Positions 60,412-64,000 of a stretch of 64,000 nucleotides of DNA are shown here, piece after piece (position 1 is the first letter of the stretch; each line of letters starts with the position of its first letter). The translations under genes and the position numbers were made by a program. The stretch is taken from NCBI RefSeq assembly GCF_029016485.1, contig NZ_CP092107.1, positions 1,240,001 to 1,304,000 on the forward strand. The letters run 5' to 3'. This DNA is from Vibrio sp. JC009. Lineage in GTDB: Bacteria; Pseudomonadota; Gammaproteobacteria; Enterobacterales; Vibrionaceae. Below the pieces are notes generated by a model. It had not been told where the DNA came from, did no database searches, and saw only the letters and a list, made by a program, of their open reading frames with translations.

Positions 60412-61761
60412 ATGAAACTAAAAACTCTGACTCTTGGTCTTGCTGCGGCGGGCTTAACTCTATCAAGTGTTGCACAGGCAACAACGGTTGAATTCTGGAC
60501 AACTCTGACTCAGTCAGACCGTATGCAGACAATCGAAGTGATGGCGGATGTGTTTGAAGCACTAAACCCTGGCATTGACGTTAAGGTTGTAGGCGTAGAC
60601 GAAAACGACATTCCTAAGCAGATTGCAGCGGCGGCGGCAGCGAACACTCTGCCGGATATGATTGAAGTGGGTTCTAACCTGTCTCTGGCGTTTGCTGAAC
60701 AGGGCATTGTTGACCTGGATGCAACCACTGACGTAGTGAACAAACTGGGTAAAGAGCGCATCTATAAAGGTGCTCTGAAGATGATTGAAGATCCACAAAA
60801 CCATAAGTTTGTTGCGGTTCCTTACCGTGGCTGGGTTCAGGGTATCTGGTACCGCGCTGACTGGTTTAAAGACGCGGGTCTTGAGCCACCAACAACCTGG
60901 GAAAACATCGAAAAAGCAGCTAAGTACTTTAATAAGCCTGAAGAAAACCAGTATGGCATCCTGATCGGTACTAAAGCAGACAGCTTTGCTGAGCAGGTTT
61001 ACACACAGTTTGCGCTATCTAACGATGCTGCTCAGTTTAACAAAGACGGTGAGCTGGTATTTAACTCAAAAGCACAGAAAGAAACTCTGGACTTCTATAA
61101 AAATCTTTCTGAGTTTACACCACCGGGCCCACAAACCTGGCGTGCACGTGACTACTACCTGCAGGGCAAGCTGGCGATGTTCTTCTACTCCACCTACATC
61201 ATGGATGACATCGCACTTGCAGAAGCGGCAGCTAACTCTCTGAACAGCGAGAACTTTAAAGATCTGAAAGGCGCGGCATTTGATCCGAATCTGGCGAAAA
61301 ATACCCGTCTGGCAACCACTATCACTAAGACGTCACCTTCTACCTTCGGTACGCTTGTTGGTTTCTCTATCATGAAGAACGACAACAAAGACGAAGTGGA
61401 AGCTACTAAGGCGTTTATCGAGTATCTGAATGAGAAAGATCAGGTGGTGGCATACTCTCATATGGCACCTGGCGGTCACCTGCCAATGCTGCGTGATATC
61501 GCTGAAGATGAAGAGTTCCTGAACGATCCTAAGGGTATCTTTAACCGTTACGGTAAAGAGTCTATCAAGGAAATCATCGCGGGCTTCGACAACATCAAAA
61601 ACTTCTCTGTTGTTGATGGTAAGGCGTTCCCTAAATCTGGTGAGATTTTCTCCAAGCAGATCATTCCACGTATGGTTTACAGCGCGGTAATCGAAGATCA
61701 GGATTCAGCTAAGTCTCTGGACTGGGCAGAAACTGAGATGCAGAAAGTTATTGCTGAATAA
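60412..61761 (+). CDS. Periplasmic sugar-binding protein (YcjN-like)
   Basis: This 449-residue protein has a signal peptide (MKLKTLTLGLAAAGLTLSS, cut near AQA-T) without the lipobox that YcjN has. Extracellular solute-binding family 1 features are WTTLTQSDRMQTIEVMADVFEALNPGI, PYRGWVQGIWYRADWFKDAG, PTTWENIEKAAKYF and FALSNDAAQF. The gene lies 35 bases after the phosphorylase gene. I infer binding of glucosylglycerate or a similar small glucoside. Confidence 0.92.
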   Translation: MKLKTLTLGLAAAGLTLSSVAQATTVEFWTTLTQSDRMQTIEVMADVFEALNPGIDVKVVGVDENDIPKQIAAAAAANTLPDMIEVGSNLSLAFAEQGIVDLDATTDVVNKLGKERIYKGALKMIEDPQNHKFVAVPYRGWVQGIWYRADWFKDAGLEPPTTWENIEKAAKYFNKPEENQYGILIGTKADSFAEQVYTQFALSNDAAQFNKDGELVFNSKAQKETLDFYKNLSEFTPPGPQTWRARDYYLQGKLAMFFYSTYIMDDIALAEAAANSLNSENFKDLKGAAFDPNLAKNTRLATTITKTSPSTFGTLVGFSIMKNDNKDEVEATKAFIEYLNEKDQVVAYSHMAPGGHLPMLRDIAEDEEFLNDPKGIFNRYGKESIKEIIAGFDNIKNFSVVDGKAFPKSGEIFSKQIIPRMVYSAVIEDQDSAKSLDWAETEMQKVIAE

Positions 61762-61806
61762 CTCTCGAATAATTGAAAAAACTTAAAGCGGAGCGCTTTA
61801 GCTCTT

Positions 61807-61932
61807 GGTTCCTCCCCTTTTGAAGGGGAGGCTAGGAGGGGTTAACTCCACAGGCCTAAAATGGTTCTGAGCTACTGATTAATTTCGGTGGGTTTAACCC
61901 CCTCTAACTCCCCCTTCAAAAGGGGGAGAACC
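61807..61932. repeat. Inverted-repeat (REP/MITE-like) element between binding-protein and permease genes
   Basis: Two arms of about 43 bases (61807-61849 and 61890-61932) are imperfect inverted copies, each itself containing a small palindrome with CCCCTTTTGAAGGGG (left) or CCCCCTTCAAAAGGGGG (right). The 126-bp element could fold into one long hairpin or two small ones. It starts 45 bases after the binding-protein stop and has no coding capacity. Similar CCTCCC-rich palindromes are common REP-type elements. It may protect the upstream message and reduce permease expression. Confidence 0.85.
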
Positions 61933-61970
61933 GGTCCGCAAAGCACCTCCAAATTAAGAAGGAAATATCC

Positions 61971-62834
61971 ATGACTCCATTAGAGAGAGCAGAAGCTCGG
62001 TTTGGTTGGAAACTGGTGGCTCCCACACTAGGCATTATCGGGCTTCTGATACTCTATCCAATCGTTTTTAACGTCTACCTGAGCTTTTTTGATGTAAAGC
62101 TTAACGGTGACAAAACTTTTATCGGGATTGAAAACTACGCCAAGCTGCTTTCGAACCCTGACTACTACTCATCCATTGCCACTACCACCGTTTATCTGAT
62201 TGGTACTGTTGCCGGTACCACGCTTTTAGGTCTGGCTGTTGCTCTGTTGATGAAAAATCCGTTTAAAGGTCGCGGCCTTGTGAGTGCCGCGATTCTGATG
62301 CCTTATTTTGCACCGGTTATCTCGGTTGTATTCGGCTGGCAGTTCCTGTTCGATCCTGTGAACGGTGTATTTAACTGGCTGATGGTGGATGTGCTGCATC
62401 TGCTGGATACCAGAACCAACCTTATTGGTGAGCCGGATACAGCGGTTTGGGTGGTGATTATCTTTGATGTGTGGAAACACTTCCCGATCGCTTACCTGCT
62501 GATTTTGTCAAAACTGACTTCTATTCCCAAGGATCAGTATGAAGCAGCAGCTATCGATGGCTATGGCCCGATCGGACGCTTCTTCCACGTTACTCTGCCG
62601 GAAATTTACTTTGTGCTGGCAACGGTTGTGATACTTCGCCTGATCTGGAACCTGAACCGTTTTGAAGATGTATTCCTGTTGGCACCAAATGTAGAGACCC
62701 TGCCAGTATTTACCTACTACCAGGCGTTTACCGGTGTTATCGACCAGGGTCTTGCTGCGGCGACCTCTGTTATCCAGTTCGGCGTGCTGTGCGTACTGAT
62801 CTGGTTCTATGTGAAGAAAATTCTTAAGTGGTAA
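61971..62834 (+). CDS. Sugar ABC transporter permease (YcjO/MalF type)
   Basis: This 287-residue permease has six helices (first about 17-38) and an EAA loop QYEAAAIDGYGPIGRFFHVTLP near residue 190. A good ribosome site (AAGAAGGAAA) precedes the ATG. The partner permease follows within a few bases. It forms the channel for the sugar bound by the protein encoded at 60412. Confidence 0.93.
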   Translation: MTPLERAEARFGWKLVAPTLGIIGLLILYPIVFNVYLSFFDVKLNGDKTFIGIENYAKLLSNPDYYSSIATTTVYLIGTVAGTTLLGLAVALLMKNPFKGRGLVSAAILMPYFAPVISVVFGWQFLFDPVNGVFNWLMVDVLHLLDTRTNLIGEPDTAVWVVIIFDVWKHFPIAYLLILSKLTSIPKDQYEAAAIDGYGPIGRFFHVTLPEIYFVLATVVILRLIWNLNRFEDVFLLAPNVETLPVFTYYQAFTGVIDQGLAAATSVIQFGVLCVLIWFYVKKILKW

Positions 62835-62840
62835 GTGATT

Positions 62841-63806
62841 ATGTTAGGTAAATCAACTATTAAAGGACGCATTGGGTTCGTACTGGCTATCACGCTGCTG
62901 GTTAGCTTCTGCCTGCTGCCATTTGCCCAGATTTTGTCTACTTCTTTAAAGCATCAGTTTGACTGGGGTAACCCGTCTCTGATCCCTCAGGTGATTAATC
63001 TGGATGCGTACAAAGAGCTGCTGGGGCTGACAGAGCAGAAGGAGATCGAAATCCCGCCTGCTATTCAGAAAGTACTGCAAAACCCTAAGCTTTCTCAGGC
63101 GAAGAAAGATGCCATTATGGCGAAATACACAGCCGATGCTGAAGATGTATTCCCATTTGGCCGCTTTATGCTTAACAGCTTCGGGCTTTCGGCAGGTGCG
63201 GCACTGATATCCATGATATTTGCGGTGATGGGCGCCTATTCCATCAGCAGGCTGCGCTTTAGCGGTCAGGTGGTGGTGCAGCGTTCAGTGCTCTTTGTCT
63301 ACATGGTCGGTGGCGTACTTCTGATGGTACCTCTGTATCAGATGGCGGTGAATGTAGGCCTGGCAAGCAGCATGTGGGGCAGTGTGCTCTGTCTGTTTGC
63401 AATCTATATCGTTCAGACGCTGCCTGTAGCTCTGTACATGCTGGGTAACTACTTCCGTACTATTCCGTTTGCCCTTGAAGAGGCGGCGATGATGGACGGT
63501 TACTCCCGTAAGGAAGCGATCTGGAAGGTGGTACTGCCACTGTCGCTGCCGATGCTGGCAACGGTATTTATGTACTGCTTTATTATCGGCTGGAACGAAT
63601 ACCTGTTTGCTTCTGTATTCCTGAAACAATTTAAAGAGTTCTATACATTGCCGCTGGCTCTGCAAGAGCTGTTTGTATCGAAAAACGCAATTTGGGACCG
63701 AATTATGGCAGCGTCTATGCTGACCCTGGCTCCAATCTTTGTCTGCTTCTTATTCGCAATGCGTCATATGGATGGCGGTAAAACTGATGGCGGTGTGAAA
63801 GGTTAA
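62841..63806 (+). CDS. Sugar ABC transporter permease (YcjP/MalG type)
   Basis: This permease of about 321 residues has an unusually long periplasmic insert after the first helix (about 40-100, rich in charged residues) and an EAA loop [23 protein letters not shown] near residue 215. I use the ATG at 62841; an in-frame GTG lies at 62835, directly after the stop of the preceding gene. The ATPase gene follows four bases after its stop codon. Confidence 0.92.
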   Translation: MLGKSTIKGRIGFVLAITLLVSFCLLPFAQILSTSLKHQFDWGNPSLIPQVINLDAYKELLGLTEQKEIEIPPAIQKVLQNPKLSQAKKDAIMAKYTADAEDVFPFGRFMLNSFGLSAGAALISMIFAVMGAYSISRLRFSGQVVVQRSVLFVYMVGGVLLMVPLYQMAVNVGLASSMWGSVLCLFAIYIVQTLPVALYMLGNYFRTIPFALEEAAMMDGYSRKEAIWKVVLPLSLPMLATVFMYCFIIGWNEYLFASVFLKQFKEFYTLPLALQELFVSKNAIWDRIMAASMLTLAPIFVCFLFAMRHMDGGKTDGGVKG

Positions 63807-63810
63807 TATT

Positions 63811-64000
63811 ATGGCTTCTATTTCATTAAAAAATATCGTTAAAAACTATGGTGATACCAAGGTTGTTAAGAACATCAGCCTGGATATCGAAGATGGTGAG
63901 TTTGTTGTTCTTGTTGGTCCATCTGGCTGTGGTAAGTCAACGACTCTGCGCATGATAGCCGGCCTTGAGCAGGCAACATCCGGTGAGATCACCATTGGTG
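63811..64000 (+). CDS. Sugar ABC transporter ATP-binding protein, 3' end outside window
   Basis: Only the first 63 codons are present. They give the standard start of a MalK/UgpC/YcjV-type ATPase: [20 protein letters not shown], then Walker [19 protein letters not shown]. It completes the importer set of this operon and is a second copy of the class already seen at 30783-31889. Confidence 0.93.
   Translation, partial: MASISLKNIVKNYGDTKVVKNISLDIEDGEFVVLVGPSGCGKSTTLRMIAGLEQATSGEITIG

Overview
The window looks like a chromosomal segment of a Vibrionaceae-type gammaproteobacterium, most likely Vibrio. The clues are the protein families (a Dld-II type flavo-iron-sulfur dehydrogenase, a YqhC/YqhD pair, RstAB-like and other OmpR-class two-component systems), compact operons and moderate GC. 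This placement is inferred from protein character; there is no rRNA or marker gene in the window. No tRNA, rRNA, CRISPR array, integrase or intact transposase was seen.

Layout. 1-7230: the end of a ribose-class ABC transporter (ATPase, permease, binding protein), then a TorS-like hybrid sensor kinase and a second ribose-class periplasmic binding protein, which together look like a TorT/TorS-type sensor for the same ligand class. 7231-9411: a foreign-looking insert, with three 37-bp palindromic repeats at an exact 56-bp period, an AAA+ ATPase fused to a PD-(D/E)XK nuclease domain, and a scrambled relic of the upstream binding-protein gene. 9411-18373: an envelope-glycosylation block (GtrA-like flippase, GT39/ArnT-like transferase, GtrB-like transferase, two tandem OmpR-type two-component systems, a DedA-LssY fusion and another GT2). 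18536-28853: a chemoreceptor, yqhD with its AraC regulator, a Bor lipoprotein, an RstAB-like two-component system, a ClpP-fold lipoprotein, an orphan amino-acid-type binding protein, and an acr3-arsR arsenic module beside the 3' stub of another binding-protein gene.

29101-38114 is a multiple-sugar (msm-like) system: sugar ABC transporter, sucrose phosphorylase and an alpha-1,6-glucosidase, tied together by a LysR regulator and three copies of one 17-bp palindrome. 38254-49985 holds redox and small-molecule genes (NTF2-like, ABM monooxygenase, LysR, SDR, Cys-type hydrolase, diguanylate cyclase, Old Yellow Enzyme with a relic of a second copy, quinone-oxidoreductase-like MDR, EamA exporter, Dld-II). 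50094-54067 is an alpha-glucoside PTS with a GH4 6-phospho-alpha-glucosidase and divergent GntR repressor. 54226-58379 holds a MATE exporter, a phosphomannomutase/phosphoglucomutase and a GT4 transferase. 58679-64000 is an E. coli ycjMNOP-like operon (glucosylglycerate phosphorylase-type GH13 enzyme plus ABC importer) with LacI-type operators; the window ends inside its ATPase gene.

Themes: carbohydrate scavenging by four separate importers, each with its own regulator sites or sensor; envelope remodelling under two-component control; and repeated genome scarring, where the 3' end of a lost gene survives beside an intact gene of the same family. The most unusual items are the repeat array with its ATPase-nuclease, the microhomology-stitched relic at 9273-9411, and the shared LysR palindromes.
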